Origin: JAHBVH01 sp034437715
Lineage (GTDB): Bacteria > Chloroflexota > Anaerolineae > Caldilineales > Caldilineaceae
DNA length: 64,000 nt
Direction: 5' to 3'
Assembly: GCA_034437715.1 (NCBI GenBank)
Contig: DAOTTR010000161.1
Coordinates: 23,624-87,623, forward strand
The notes beneath the pieces are model-generated. The model saw nothing but the letters and a program-made list of their open reading frames with translations. It had not been told where the DNA came from and did not search any database. This document shows, piece by piece, positions 33,514-42,534 of the stretch. Positions within the stretch are counted from its first letter, which is position 1, and each line of letters starts with the position of its first letter. The translations under genes and the position numbers were made by a program.

Positions 33514-34476
33514 ATGCGTGCAACACAGGTGATGGCACCTGGCAAAGTAATTGTCGTTGATGTGCCCAAGCCCGCAGTGCAACCCGGCTATGCCCTGGTG
33601 CGTACCCGCCAGGTTTCACTCTGCGGTAGTGACTATCATTCGCTCTTTTTCGCGCATGCCTATCCACTACAGCCGGGCGAAAGTGGTCATGAGGTAGTCG
33701 GCGTAGTCGAGGAGATCGACGCGCCCGAGTCGGGCATCAATGTCGGGGATGAAGTATTGACCCTGCTGCGCACCAATGCGGGCATGGCCGATTACTGCTT
33801 GGTTGCCGCCAGCGATCTGTTGGTGCTGCCCAAAGGCAAACCACTGGATCATTTGTTGCAAGCCCAGCAATTGGGTACGGTGATCTATGCCGCCAAGCAC
33901 ATGCCGGTGAGCGTGGTCGCCAAGACCGTGGCGGTGATCGGCCAGGGCTCGGCTGGCTTGTGGTGGAACTATATGATGCGCCGCCTAGGCGCGCGCCAGG
34001 TGATCGCGGTTGATCTACAGGCGCACCGACTGGCAGTTTCCAAACATTATGGCGCAACCCACACTGTACACAACGCCACCATCAACGCGATTCAGGCGGT
34101 GAGCGATCTGACCGGCGGTGCCATGGTCGATATTGTGGTAGAAGCCGCAGGCGAAGCCGAGAGCATTCCCTTGGCCGTTGAATTGGTTAAGCGGCATGGC
34201 GCGATTCTCTACTTTGGGGTACCGCGGCTCGATACTGTGGAGTTCCCATTTTTTACCCTTTTCCGCAAATGTCTCTTGGTACGTGCGATTGTTGGCGCGC
34301 TCTCGGATGTCAATCACGAGTGTACGCGCATGGCGTTGGATTTGATCGCCACGGGCGAGGCTGACGTTGGCCCGATGATCACCCACCATTTCCCCTTCGA
34401 GCAAGTGATCGATGCCTACGAATTACAGTCCACGCGCGATGAAGGCGCAATCAAAGTTGTGGTAGATATCTCGTAA
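33514..34476 (+). CDS. medium-chain dehydrogenase (zinc-type alcohol dehydrogenase family)
   Basis: MDR enzyme of 320 residues. The catalytic zinc-site residues LCGSDYH and GESGHE are present. The structural-zinc loop with four cysteines is absent, which makes the protein shorter than classic members (~350). The Rossmann motif is VIGQGSAG. Similar proteins act on polyols or threonine, but the substrate is unknown. GGAG lies 7 bases before ATG 33514. It is the second gene of a likely two-gene operon with the Gfo/Idh/MocA protein. Palindrome C copy 2 lies 80 bases downstream. Confidence 0.88.
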   Translation: MRATQVMAPGKVIVVDVPKPAVQPGYALVRTRQVSLCGSDYHSLFFAHAYPLQPGESGHEVVGVVEEIDAPESGINVGDEVLTLLRTNAGMADYCLVAASDLLVLPKGKPLDHLLQAQQLGTVIYAAKHMPVSVVAKTVAVIGQGSAGLWWNYMMRRLGARQVIAVDLQAHRLAVSKHYGATHTVHNATINAIQAVSDLTGGAMVDIVVEAAGEAESIPLAVELVKRHGAILYFGVPRLDTVEFPFFTLFRKCLLVRAIVGALSDVNHECTRMALDLIATGEADVGPMITHHFPFEQVIDAYELQSTRDEGAIKVVVDIS

Positions 34477-34556
34477 ATATTTAACCAGATGAAGCAAATA
34501 GAAAGCTTTGAGTAATTCGCGTAATTCGTGACAAATATTGTGTTATGGAGTTGGTC

Positions 34557-34589
34557 AGACCTGTAGGATCTATGAGACCTTACAGGTCT
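34557..34589 (+). repeat. 33-bp palindromic repeat C, copy 2
   Basis: AGACCTGTAGGATCT then AGACCTTACAGGTCT with a three-base spacer; two positions differ from copy 1 and reduce pairing slightly. Flanks GTTGGTC and CCTGCGAAT are shared with copy 3 (TTGATC, CTTGTGGAT). Confidence 0.85.
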
Positions 34590-34622
34590 CCTGCGAATAT
34601 GCAGCTTTGCCAACGCTTCAGG

Positions 34623-34628
34623 TACAAT
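34623..34628 (+). promoter_or_regulatory. -10 motif of the threonine aldolase gene
   Basis: TACAAT preceded by AGG, so only a partial extended -10. About 70 bases upstream of the ATG at 34700; no clear -35. Confidence 0.25.
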
Positions 34629-34699
34629 AACAGCGATGCAAATGCAATCGCCTGCCGGTTGCGGCACCACCTTTTTTGTTCAATGTAGAGGAGTTTACT

Positions 34700-35791
34700 A
34701 TGACAAGCAACAACGCCCACATCATTGATTTACGCAGCGATACGGTTACCAAACCGACTGCGGCTATGCGCCAAGCCATGACCGAAGCGGAAGTGGGCGA
34801 TGATGTTTATGGCGAAGATCCATCGGTGAATCAGTTGGAAGCACTGGTCGCCCAAATGTTGGGTAAGGAAGCGGCAGTCTTTGTGTCCAGCGGCACCATG
34901 GGCAATCTGACCTCAGTGCTGGCCCATTGTGGCCGCGGCGACGAAATGATCCTGGGCGATAAGTCGCACATCTATCGCTCGGAACAAGGGGGCTCGGCGG
35001 GGCTCGGCGGTGTGCATTCCATGGCGATTCGCAATCAGGCCGATGGCACATTAGATTTGAACGAGATTGCTGCCAACATCCGCGGTGATAATGAGCATTA
35101 TCCTGTCACCAAATTGATCTGCATCGAGAATACCCAGAATTCCTGTGGCGGCACCGTCCTGCCCGTTGCCTACATGGATGCCGCAGGCGATCTAGCCCAT
35201 GACAATGGCTTGAAATTGCATGTCGATGGCGCGCGCCTGTGGAACGCGGCGGTTGCGCTAGGTGTTTCGCCGGCGCGTCTCGTGCGCAATGCGGACAGCG
35301 TCAGTGTTTGTCTCAGCAAAGGGTTGGCCGCACCGGTCGGTTCGGTGGTGGTGGGCGATGCGCCCTTTATCCAGCGCGCGCGCCGTATGCGCAAGGTGGT
35401 GGGCGGCGGTCTGCGCCAAGCGGGTATCTTGGCTGCGGCGGGCATTGTGGCGGTGAATGACATGGTCGAGCGGCTGACCGATGACCACGCCAACGCCAAG
35501 CGCTTGGCCGAAGGATTGGCCCAACTGGAGGGCATTGCGATTGATCCAGCTGCTACAGAAACCAATCTGGTTTTTTTTGAATTGACACGGGATGATATGA
35601 CACCTGCGCACTTAGTCAACGGCCTGGCCGCGCATGGCGTCAAGCTCAATGCCGCCGGCGGTCGCCGTTTGCGGGCTGTGCTCAACTATCATGTGACTGC
35701 CGAAGATGTGGATCGCGTGCTGGCCGCCTTTCGCACAACCCTGCTTGAAGGCGCGCACTTGAACGGCAAAAAAGTCGTCGCCTACGGCTAA
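34700..35791 (+). CDS. low-specificity L-threonine aldolase
   Basis: PLP enzyme of 363 residues that cleaves L-threonine or allo-threonine to glycine and acetaldehyde. Hallmarks: IDLRSDTVTKPTAAMR at the start, GDDVYGEDPSVNQLE, HVDGARLWNAAVALG, and SVCLSKGLAAPVGS carrying the PLP lysine. Start ATG 34700 follows GAGGAG by 6 bases; an upstream in-frame ATG at 34676 lacks this. It is a single transcription unit between repeats C and B. Confidence 0.95.
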   Translation: MTSNNAHIIDLRSDTVTKPTAAMRQAMTEAEVGDDVYGEDPSVNQLEALVAQMLGKEAAVFVSSGTMGNLTSVLAHCGRGDEMILGDKSHIYRSEQGGSAGLGGVHSMAIRNQADGTLDLNEIAANIRGDNEHYPVTKLICIENTQNSCGGTVLPVAYMDAAGDLAHDNGLKLHVDGARLWNAAVALGVSPARLVRNADSVSVCLSKGLAAPVGSVVVGDAPFIQRARRMRKVVGGGLRQAGILAAAGIVAVNDMVERLTDDHANAKRLAEGLAQLEGIAIDPAATETNLVFFELTRDDMTPAHLVNGLAAHGVKLNAAGGRRLRAVLNYHVTAEDVDRVLAAFRTTLLEGAHLNGKKVVAYG

Positions 35792-35842
35792 GTTTTGTTC
35801 TGTAGCAAAGACTTTCGTCTTTGTCTGGTTTGGGGAAAGACT

Positions 35843-35989
35843 AAGGCGCTTTCAAAGCAATAAGGATCCAGCGCTTGCCAAACAAAATCATGCGTAGGGG
35901 CGGCTGCAAGCCGCCCCGCGTTTGGCTCGCTGCGAACGGGCGGCGGCAAGCCGCCCCTACTGGATACTTGATTCTTTCTACTGTCCTAA
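35843..35989 (+). mobile_element. inverted-repeat element B, copy 2
   Basis: Direct copy of the element at 22830-22976, with nearly the same sequence throughout. Inner ends CAAAGCAATAAGGATCCA and TGGATACTTGATTCTTT pair imperfectly. Just outside, AAAGACTAAGG and CCTAAAGTCTTT are also mirror-related. Confidence 0.8.
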
Positions 35990-36034
35990 AGTCTTTACTA
36001 CCGTTTAATCCCGCATAATTTTGCTTACAGTCTA

Positions 36035-36700
36035 CTAGACGGCTGTCGGCACTTGGATCGTCAGGCGATATGCGCTGGTCGTATGGATGATGACGCGCAG
36101 GTCAGAGAGTTTGGGGGCTATGACATTGGCTCGATCCAACTCGTCAGGTGTGTTGGTAGAAGCAATGGCAATGACCTGGGCCCCGGCGGCTAGGCCCGCT
36201 TCAATGCCCGCTGGCGCATCTTCGATCACAACGCAGCGCTGGGGTGGCAAGTTCAGGCGGGCCGCTGCCAGCAAATAGGGATCGGGGCTGGGCTTGCCCC
36301 GCTGCACATCATCGCCGGTGACAAAGACCTGGGGAAAGGGTAGACCCGCATGGCTGAGGCGGGCACTGGCGACAGCCAACGGCCCAGATGTGGCAATCGC
36401 CCAATGATTGGCCGGTAAGCTGGCAAGCAACTGTTGCGCGCCCGGGTAGACCTCTAAGCCTTGGCGATCAGCCGCTTCGGCCGCCGCTACAATGCGTGCC
36501 TCGGCAGCGGTGTCCAGGTGGGGCGCGACAATTTGGATAATCTCGAAGGCGCGCCGACCGTGCCAAACGTCCATAACGGCTTGCATGTCGATGCCGTTGC
36601 GTGCGGCCCACAACTGCCACTGGCGCTCGATCACTTGCATGGAATTGACCAAGACGCCATCGAGATCGAACAGAATCGCGTCACAATGAAATTCGTGCAT
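36035..36700 (-). CDS. HAD superfamily phosphatase, beta-phosphoglucomutase-like
   Basis: Hydrolase of 221 residues, HAD subfamily IA variant 3. Motif I is DLDGVLVNS, with the nucleophile and acid/base aspartates. Motif II is ATSG, motif III KPSPDPYLLA and motif IV VVIEDAPAGIEAG. Similar proteins dephosphorylate sugar phosphates, often with loose specificity, or isomerise beta-glucose-1-phosphate. It is a single minus-strand gene with an extended -10 (TGGTATACT) about 55 bases upstream. Confidence 0.9.
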   Translation of the reverse strand: MHEFHCDAILFDLDGVLVNSMQVIERQWQLWAARNGIDMQAVMDVWHGRRAFEIIQIVAPHLDTAAEARIVAAAEAADRQGLEVYPGAQQLLASLPANHWAIATSGPLAVASARLSHAGLPFPQVFVTGDDVQRGKPSPDPYLLAAARLNLPPQRCVVIEDAPAGIEAGLAAGAQVIAIASTNTPDELDRANVIAPKLSDLRVIIHTTSAYRLTIQVPTAV

Positions 36701-36752
36701 TGTACATCCTACTTGTTCTGGCTACGGTTGAAAAGTCTGTACTATTGGGGCA

Positions 36753-36761
36753 AGTATACCA
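36753..36761 (-). promoter_or_regulatory. extended -10 promoter of the HAD gene
   Basis: On the minus strand TGGTATACT; leader of about 45 bases to ATG 36700. Confidence 0.45.
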
Positions 36762-36831
36762 TAGGTAAGCCTACAGCTTTCGCCTGTCAGTCGATGGTAA
36801 ACTTTGCTATCTAGAATTTTGGAACAAACCT

Positions 36832-36840
36832 TGGTATAAT
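36832..36840 (+). promoter_or_regulatory. extended -10 promoter of the VTT/AKR operon
   Basis: TGGTATAAT, a perfect extended -10, 84 bases before ATG 36924. No -35 match at standard spacing, as expected for extended -10 promoters. Confidence 0.5.
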
Positions 36841-36923
36841 GAAGTCGTAATCATTATATCGCGCTTCACCCATACGTGCCGTTGTTATACATTTGCTCGT
36901 AACCTGATTGGCTTTCAACGTAT

Positions 36924-37694
36924 ATGCTTTACAAAGGCGTTAAACGGCCGCAAGATGCCTTGTGGCGAGTTGTGTTGCTTTTACGACAGCGTGAAACTTG
37001 GTTGGTTTTACTGAGCTTAACCGGGATTGGCGGGTTTTTCTGGCTGATTAGCGAACCCCTGATCTACATTTTGCAGCAGGGCGATATCGCGCGCACCTGG
37101 ATCAAGAGTTTTGGTGCCTGGGCACCGCTGGCCTATATTTCCCTGTTTGCCCTCCAGATTATAATCGCACCGCTGCCCGGTCAATTTATGGGCCTCATGG
37201 GCGGCTACATCTTTGGCTTTCTACTCGGCTCACTGTACAGCATCACCGGTTTAACGATTGGTGCCAGTCTCGTCATGATCCTTGCGCGGCGCTATGGGCG
37301 ACCCCTATTGGAACGCTTTTTTGCGAGCGACCAACTGAAACGCTGGGAACGTAAACTTTATATGCGTTCGCCGGTCAATTGGGGATTGCTCTTTCTCTTT
37401 CCTGTGCCGGACTTTGTTTTCTATTTGGCAGGGTTGAGCAGCGTTGCCTTGTCACGCCTGCTGCCCGCAGTGATTATTGGGCGTGGCTTGGGGTTGCTCC
37501 TTGCCAATTCGGTTGGTGGCCTGACTGCCTATCTGCCTCCAGAGTGGGCGGCTGTTAAGTGGGCGGTATTTGCCATTATTGGCTTCCTCCTTTACCGCCA
37601 TGAGCGCCGGTTGCGGCTCTATTTACTGCTCGGCGTCCGCTACGTGGAACATATACGGCGACGCTGGACGCGCCAGCGCCAACTCTCCGCATGA
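36924..37694 (+). CDS. VTT domain (DedA/TVP38/TMEM64) membrane protein
   Basis: Membrane protein of 256 residues. The family motif region APLPGQFMGLMGGYIFGFLLG matches the re-entrant loop of VTT/SNARE-associated proteins (first proline-glycine hairpin). Further hydrophobic segments with SLVMILARRYGRP and LLFLFPVPDFVFYLAG follow. Such proteins act as lipid or small-molecule transporters, flippase-like for polyprenyl phosphate in some DedA members; the substrate here is unknown. The stop overlaps the start of the aldo/keto reductase gene as ATGA. Confidence 0.87.
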   Translation: MLYKGVKRPQDALWRVVLLLRQRETWLVLLSLTGIGGFFWLISEPLIYILQQGDIARTWIKSFGAWAPLAYISLFALQIIIAPLPGQFMGLMGGYIFGFLLGSLYSITGLTIGASLVMILARRYGRPLLERFFASDQLKRWERKLYMRSPVNWGLLFLFPVPDFVFYLAGLSSVALSRLLPAVIIGRGLGLLLANSVGGLTAYLPPEWAAVKWAVFAIIGFLLYRHERRLRLYLLLGVRYVEHIRRRWTRQRQLSA

Positions 37695-38689
37695 CACACT
37701 TACCTTCCCTGCACGCTGTCACCCGCGCCGCGCCAGCCATCGGGCTGGGCTTGGCGGCGCTGGGGCGTCCGGGCTACATTACCTTGGGCCACGGTGATGA
37801 TCTGGACCATACCTATCCGGTGGATGCCATGATGCGCCATAGCCATGCCGTACTGGATGCGGCCTGGGCAAGCGGTGTGCGCTATTTTGACGCGGCGCGC
37901 TCCTATGGGCGCGCCGAAGAATTTTTGGGAACTTGGCTGCGGTCGCGGGCGATTGATCCGCAGAGCGTCACCATCGGCTCGAAGTGGGGCTATACGTATA
38001 CGGCGGATTGGCAAGTCGCGGCCGCGCAACACGAAGTGAAAGAGCATTCATTGCCGGTGTTACAGTGCCAATGGCAGGAGAGCCAACACCACTTGGCTGG
38101 CTATCTGCGGCTCTATCAAATTCATTCGGCAACGCTGGAAAGTGGCGTGCTGCACAATGCCGCTGTGCTGAACGAACTGGCATTGCTAAAACAACAGGGT
38201 GTGGCTATCGGTCTCTCGTTGAGTGGTGCGCAACAGGCTGCTACTTTGGCGCAGGCGTTGGCAATTACCGTGGACGGCGTGCAGCTGTTTGATAGCGTGC
38301 AGGCAACCTGGAATCTGTTGGAGCGTTCGGCAGAAGCCATGTTGTTGCAGGCACATGGGCAGGGGCTGGTGGTAATTGTCAAAGAAGCGCTTGCTAATGG
38401 CCGGCTGACTTGGCGCAATCAGGCGGCGGACTTTGCCGGAAAGTTAGCATTATTACAAAAAGCAGCAACGCGGCTGGCAACGAGCGTTGACGCCCTAGCA
38501 CTGGCCGCGGTTCTGGCGCAACCTTGGGCGAGTGTGGTGCTCAGCGGCGCGGTGACGGTGGATCAGTTGCGTGCCAATGTCGCTGCAACCGGCGTGGCCT
38601 GGGATGAAGAAACTGCTACCGCACTTTTGCCATTGCGGGAAACCCCCGAATACTATTGGCGCACACGCAGTCATCTACCGTGGAATTGA
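37691..38689 (+). CDS. aldo/keto reductase
   Basis: NADPH-dependent AKR of 332 residues in a TIM-barrel fold. The catalytic set is visible: Asp in RYFDAARSYG with the adjacent Tyr, and Lys in TIGSKWGY. Cofactor-binding residues near the C-terminus (WASVVLSGAVTVDQLRANVA) match the family. The substrate is unknown. It is translationally coupled to the preceding VTT gene by a 4-base overlap and ends just before a strong bidirectional terminator. Confidence 0.9.
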   Translation: MTHLPSLHAVTRAAPAIGLGLAALGRPGYITLGHGDDLDHTYPVDAMMRHSHAVLDAAWASGVRYFDAARSYGRAEEFLGTWLRSRAIDPQSVTIGSKWGYTYTADWQVAAAQHEVKEHSLPVLQCQWQESQHHLAGYLRLYQIHSATLESGVLHNAAVLNELALLKQQGVAIGLSLSGAQQAATLAQALAITVDGVQLFDSVQATWNLLERSAEAMLLQAHGQGLVVIVKEALANGRLTWRNQAADFAGKLALLQKAATRLATSVDALALAAVLAQPWASVVLSGAVTVDQLRANVAATGVAWDEETATALLPLRETPEYYWRTRSHLPWN

Positions 38690-38710
38690 TAAGGAGCGTA
38701 CCAAAGGCAT

Positions 38711-38750
38711 AAAAAAGGCGCTAGGGTTATAAACCCTAGCGCCTTTTTTA
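38711..38750. terminator. strong bidirectional intrinsic terminator
   Basis: GGCGCTAGGGTT (38717-38728) pairs perfectly with AACCCTAGCGCC (38732-38743) around a 3-base loop, flanked by six As before and six Ts after. It terminates both the aldo/keto reductase gene and the convergent CAP-LysM gene. Confidence 0.95.
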
Positions 38751-38761
38751 TTTATAGAAAC

Positions 38762-39892
38762 TTACTTGATGCGGAGTTCCTGCCCTAGCGACAAGATTGA
38801 AGTCTCGGTCAGATTATTGAGCTCGAGCAGTTCTTTCCAGCCCAGGTCATAGCGGGCGGCAATGCTGATGACTGTTTCGCCGTTGGCTACAGTATGGGTT
38901 TCTGGCTTTGGCGGTTCGGGGACTGTCTCATCCACAGGTGGTGTCGCACGTTTGACGGCACCGGGAATGCGGATTTCTTTGCCAACACTGATCACAGAAA
39001 ACTCACGCAAGCCATTTTCGGCGGCAACTTCTTGCCAGGTAAGGCCATAAATCGAGGCGATGCCCACCAATGTGTCGCCTGGTTGCACCGTATAGCGGCG
39101 GACAAATTCCTCACCCGGGCGTACGACAACATCTTCTTTTGCGGCGCTAGCGGCGACAGTTTGTGCTGCTGCTTCTATATCATTAACACCTGGGAGCCGG
39201 ATCGTTTGACCAATTTGTAGCAAAGAAAATTCTGATATGCCATTGGCTGTGGCAATCACCGGCCATTCGACGCCATAGCGTAGGCCAATCGACAGCAACG
39301 TGTCGCCCGTTTGTACAGTATACGTAGAGCCACCTGCGGGGACGGGCAGCGGTTGTGGCGGCGGCGGCATAACAATTTGGGCAGCATCGCCACTTTCGCC
39401 AGCGGCAAAAACGGCGACGAAGATAATTTGCCCATTGCCAGGATGGCGACCTACCCCAATCCCATATTCATGCCAATTCGTGTTCAGAATGTTGCCGCGA
39501 TGGACTGTGCTGTTCATCCACCATTGAATAGCTTCCCCTGGGGAATTCACTGAAACCCAGTTTTCACTGGCCCAGGCGTTGCCGTAGCCTGTGCGAACCA
39601 CGCGCTGCCTGACGTTACTGCCATCGCTACCAGCGTGACTGTAGTTGTAATTGGCCACCATGTCGTTAACATGGTTTTGGGCAGCTACATTCAGCAGTGG
39701 GTGGAGCCCTAGCGGTGGCAACCCTGATTGGGCACGTGCTTGGTTGATCGCAACCGCCACGGTTTGTGCTGCGCCATCGAGTTGCCCCAAAATATTGTCC
39801 TGGGCATAGATCGAAGTCGCAAACAGCGACGGGATGATCAAAAGGGCAAGCAGAATGTAAGAAATCTTTGTAATCTGTGTCACATTGCTCAT
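38762..39892 (-). CDS. secreted CAP (SCP/PR1) domain protein with three LysM repeats
   Basis: Exported protein of 376 residues. A signal peptide (ISYILLALLIIPSLFATSIYAQ) is followed by a CAP domain (about 45-165; WASENWVSVNSPGEAIQWWM and HEYGIGVGRHPG), then a Pro-rich linker and three LysM modules (YTVQTGDTLLSIGLRYGVEW, YTVQPGDTLVGIASIYGLTW, HTVANGETVISIAARYDLGW) that bind peptidoglycan. It probably acts at the cell wall; the CAP domain function is unknown, possibly proteolytic or signalling. Start ATG 39892 is preferred to the longer frame to 39937 because it gives a standard signal peptide. No strong ribosome site is seen. Confidence 0.9.
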   Translation of the reverse strand: MSNVTQITKISYILLALLIIPSLFATSIYAQDNILGQLDGAAQTVAVAINQARAQSGLPPLGLHPLLNVAAQNHVNDMVANYNYSHAGSDGSNVRQRVVRTGYGNAWASENWVSVNSPGEAIQWWMNSTVHRGNILNTNWHEYGIGVGRHPGNGQIIFVAVFAAGESGDAAQIVMPPPPQPLPVPAGGSTYTVQTGDTLLSIGLRYGVEWPVIATANGISEFSLLQIGQTIRLPGVNDIEAAAQTVAASAAKEDVVVRPGEEFVRRYTVQPGDTLVGIASIYGLTWQEVAAENGLREFSVISVGKEIRIPGAVKRATPPVDETVPEPPKPETHTVANGETVISIAARYDLGWKELLELNNLTETSILSLGQELRIK

Positions 39893-40237
39893 AAGCGGCA
39901 AGAATAGCAGAGAAATTACGAAAGCGCAAAAACACAAGAAACCGAATCCAGACCAATTTGTCTGAGGTAATTTGCCAAATCAATCTGATTATGACATCCT
40001 GTAGTATCATTGCATACGGTAAGTATGCATATCGTAGGCAAAAAATTATGGCATAAGATTGGCAACAATAGAATTACAAGTTTGTTACATTTTTGTTGTA
40101 GCACGTATGCGATTTAATATGAGTGTTGTCGCGTATCAGCGAAATTAGGCGGGTATGGCGTAGGTGGTGAAATTTTTGCTAACAGTTTGTCATTAAATAC
40201 TTCTAAAACTTCTGAAAAATCGATAAGGAGCAATAAG
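39893..40237. other. 345-bp divergent intergenic region
   Basis: AT-rich region between the minus-strand CAP-LysM gene and the plus-strand alcohol dehydrogenase. It contains a small perfect inverted repeat TGCATAC-GGTAA-GTATGCA at 40011-40029, a possible operator. A ribosome site AAGGAG lies before 40238. No confident promoter pair was found. Confidence 0.4.
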
Positions 40238-41326
40238 ATGCCAATTACAGCACGCGGCGCGATTGCGCGCAAGCCAGGCGCACCGGTCAGTATTGAAGAA
40301 TTTGTGATCGATGATCCGGGGCAGGATGAAATTCTGGTGCGGATTCTTGCTTCGGGTGTTTGTCATACGGATCTAGGCGTCAAAATGGGCGCGTATGGCA
40401 GCGAAGGCTATCCCTTTCTGTTGGGTCACGAAGGTGCCGGGGTGATTGAAGCCATCGGCCCCGGCGTGACCACGCACAACGTGGGCGATCATGTGATCTT
40501 GGCGTGGCGCGCGCCCTGTGGCAAATGTCGTTTCTGTCGCAAAGGCAAACCCAACTTTTGCGCCGCCAGCCTTAACGCCGAAAAGCGCATGCACACGCAG
40601 GATGGCTTGCTGCTCAACCAGGTATTGGGGATCGGTACCTTCTGCACCCATACACTGGTCCACGCTGATCAAGCCGTGCCCTACAATGCCAACTTGCCTG
40701 CGCCGCAGATGTCGCTCATCGGCTGTGGGGTAATGACGGGCGTCGGCGCAGCGCTCTATGCTGCCAAGGTGGAAGCGGGCAGCAGCGCCGCGGTCTTTGG
40801 CTGTGGCGGTGTCGGTGATAGTGTGATTCAAGGTGCACGCTTGGCCGGTGCCACGACAATTATCGCCGTGGATATTGATCCCAAGAAATTAGAGTGGGCC
40901 AAACAATTTGGCGCGACCCACACAGTCAACCCCAAGGAAGTCGATGTCGTGGCTACGATCAAGGAACTCACCGGCGGCAACGGGGTTAATTACTCCTTTG
41001 AAGCCGTCGGCCGCGCCCAGACATTGGAACAAGCACTCTGGTCACGCGATCTGGCTGGCACCTGCGTCTTTATTGGCGTGCCTGGCCCTGGTAATTACCT
41101 GAACTTGGATCTGCAAAAGTTCTTTGATTTGGGCGGCCATCTCTGTGTCTCCTGGTATGGTGACTGCTTGCCCACGCGTGACTTCCCCATGTTGGCCGAT
41201 TGGTATCAACAAGGGCAACTCAAATTGGATGAGGTGGTCACGCGCACGGTTGGTTTGGATGAAGTGGAAGAAGCCTTTGCGGCCATGGAGCGGGGCGAAA
41301 CTTTGCGTTCGGTGATTGTCTTTTAA
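40238..41326 (+). CDS. zinc-dependent alcohol dehydrogenase, class III-like
   Basis: MDR alcohol dehydrogenase of 362 residues. The catalytic zinc ligands are GVCHTDLGVKMG and GHEGAG. The structural-zinc loop is intact: CGKCRFCRKGKPNFC. The Rossmann motif FGCGGVGDSVIQGA shows NAD binding with GATTIIAVDID following. Overall it most resembles NDMA-dependent or glutathione/mycothiol-type dehydrogenases that oxidise alcohols or formaldehyde adducts. Start ATG 40238 lies 8 bases after AAGGAG. The next gene, an M42 peptidase, starts 50 bases downstream and may be co-transcribed. Confidence 0.92.
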   Translation: MPITARGAIARKPGAPVSIEEFVIDDPGQDEILVRILASGVCHTDLGVKMGAYGSEGYPFLLGHEGAGVIEAIGPGVTTHNVGDHVILAWRAPCGKCRFCRKGKPNFCAASLNAEKRMHTQDGLLLNQVLGIGTFCTHTLVHADQAVPYNANLPAPQMSLIGCGVMTGVGAALYAAKVEAGSSAAVFGCGGVGDSVIQGARLAGATTIIAVDIDPKKLEWAKQFGATHTVNPKEVDVVATIKELTGGNGVNYSFEAVGRAQTLEQALWSRDLAGTCVFIGVPGPGNYLNLDLQKFFDLGGHLCVSWYGDCLPTRDFPMLADWYQQGQLKLDEVVTRTVGLDEVEEAFAAMERGETLRSVIVF

Positions 41327-41376
41327 TTGCGGACCATGCATCAATAACCGGCTATACATTCTGGAAGCAGGCAGCT

Positions 41377-42411
41377 ATGTTTCAACTGATCAAAGAATTG
41401 ACCGAACTTGTGGGTCCTGTCGGCCAAGAAGGGCCTGTGCTGGACTATATCGAGCAGTTGTGGAAGGGCTTGGGGGCCCAGGTCTCGCGCAGCAAAGTGG
41501 GCAACGTGTTCGCCCGTTGTGGCGGCAGTGGCCCCAAGGTATTACTGGCTGCCCACGCCGATGAACTTTGTTACCTGGTGCGCGCCATCGATCCGGGCGG
41601 TTTTCTCTGGCTGGCCAATGGCCAGGGGTGGGTACGCCAAGCGGGCAATCGCAACGCCTTTTACATTGGGCAACGCGTCAAAGTGCTGGCGCGTTCGGGC
41701 ATTATCCCCGGTGTCATCGCTTCTACGACCGGGCATCTGGCCTCGATTGCGCTACCAGAATTGCATGAACTCACCTGGGATGATTTCTGGGTGGATACGG
41801 GTTTGGGCTATAACGAGCTGAAAGCACGCGGGGTGACGCCGGGCACGCGTGTGATCTGGGATGCGACCACGGTGCAAATGGGCGATCACATTGTAGGCAA
41901 AGCCTTAGATGATCGGGTACCGCTGGCTGTGCTCAGCGAAGTGTTGCGCCGTGTGCCCAAGGCTGAATTGCGCTGTGAATTGACGCTGGCCTGTACCATT
42001 CAGGAAGAGATCGGTCTGGTGGGTGCCTTTGGCGTTGCGGCGCATGAGCAATTTGACGCGGCGATTGCGGTCGAGATCGGGCTGGCCGGCGATATTCCTG
42101 GTGTGCCCAATCGCGCCATGCCGACGCGGCTGGGCGCGGGGCCTTTGCTAGTACACAAAGATTCGCTGGTCCACTATGATCACGCGCTCACCGCCCGCTT
42201 GGAAGCCGTGGCGCAGCAGGCCGGTGTGCCGATTCAGCATGCTGTCTTTGGCTCGTTTGGCAGTGACGGCGCGGCCTTTATGAAGGCAGATATTCCCAGC
42301 GCGCTGGTGGCTTTCCCTGGGCGCTATACCCACACGCCATTTGAAACTGGCCATATCGACGACATCGAAGGCTTGGTGGATTGGCTTTGCGCCTTTGTGC
42401 GCACGGGATAA
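41377..42411 (+). CDS. M42 family metallopeptidase (aminopeptidase/endoglucanase-like)
   Basis: Dinuclear metal aminopeptidase of 344 residues, tetrahedral-assembly type (TET). Expected ligands can be followed: LAAHADELCY (first His/Asp), GKALDDRVPL (bridging Asp), CTIQEEIGLVGA (catalytic Glu and metal Glu), VEIGLAGD (Glu where Asp is usual) and GRYTHTPFE (last His). It probably finishes the breakdown of oligopeptides to amino acids, in keeping with the peptide ABC importer genes that follow. It is followed by a 34-bp perfect palindrome. Confidence 0.9.
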   Translation: MFQLIKELTELVGPVGQEGPVLDYIEQLWKGLGAQVSRSKVGNVFARCGGSGPKVLLAAHADELCYLVRAIDPGGFLWLANGQGWVRQAGNRNAFYIGQRVKVLARSGIIPGVIASTTGHLASIALPELHELTWDDFWVDTGLGYNELKARGVTPGTRVIWDATTVQMGDHIVGKALDDRVPLAVLSEVLRRVPKAELRCELTLACTIQEEIGLVGAFGVAAHEQFDAAIAVEIGLAGDIPGVPNRAMPTRLGAGPLLVHKDSLVHYDHALTARLEAVAQQAGVPIQHAVFGSFGSDGAAFMKADIPSALVAFPGRYTHTPFETGHIDDIEGLVDWLCAFVRTG

Positions 42412-42434
42412 GTCTATGGGTAGATCGGTAACTT

Positions 42435-42468
42435 ACAATTTGCACAGTCGATCGACTGTGCAAATTGT
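42435..42468. promoter_or_regulatory. 34-bp perfect palindrome
   Basis: The half-site ACAATTTGCACAGTCGA is followed at once by its exact reverse complement, with no loop. It lies 23 bases after the M42 stop and 330 bases before the ABC binding-protein gene. There is no T tract, so it is more likely an operator or a cruciform than a terminator. Confidence 0.6.
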
Positions 42469-42505
42469 TGCATAAACGTTGGTCAATCTAGGCGGTATAT
42501 GCTTG

Positions 42506-42534
42506 TTGACAGCCGTATAAATCCTATGTTACAC
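42506..42534 (+). promoter_or_regulatory. possible promoter of the ABC importer operon
   Basis: A perfect -35 TTGACA (42506-42511), a 17-base spacer and a weak -10 TTACAC (42529-42534). The transcript leader would be ~260 bases, which is long. Confidence 0.3.
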
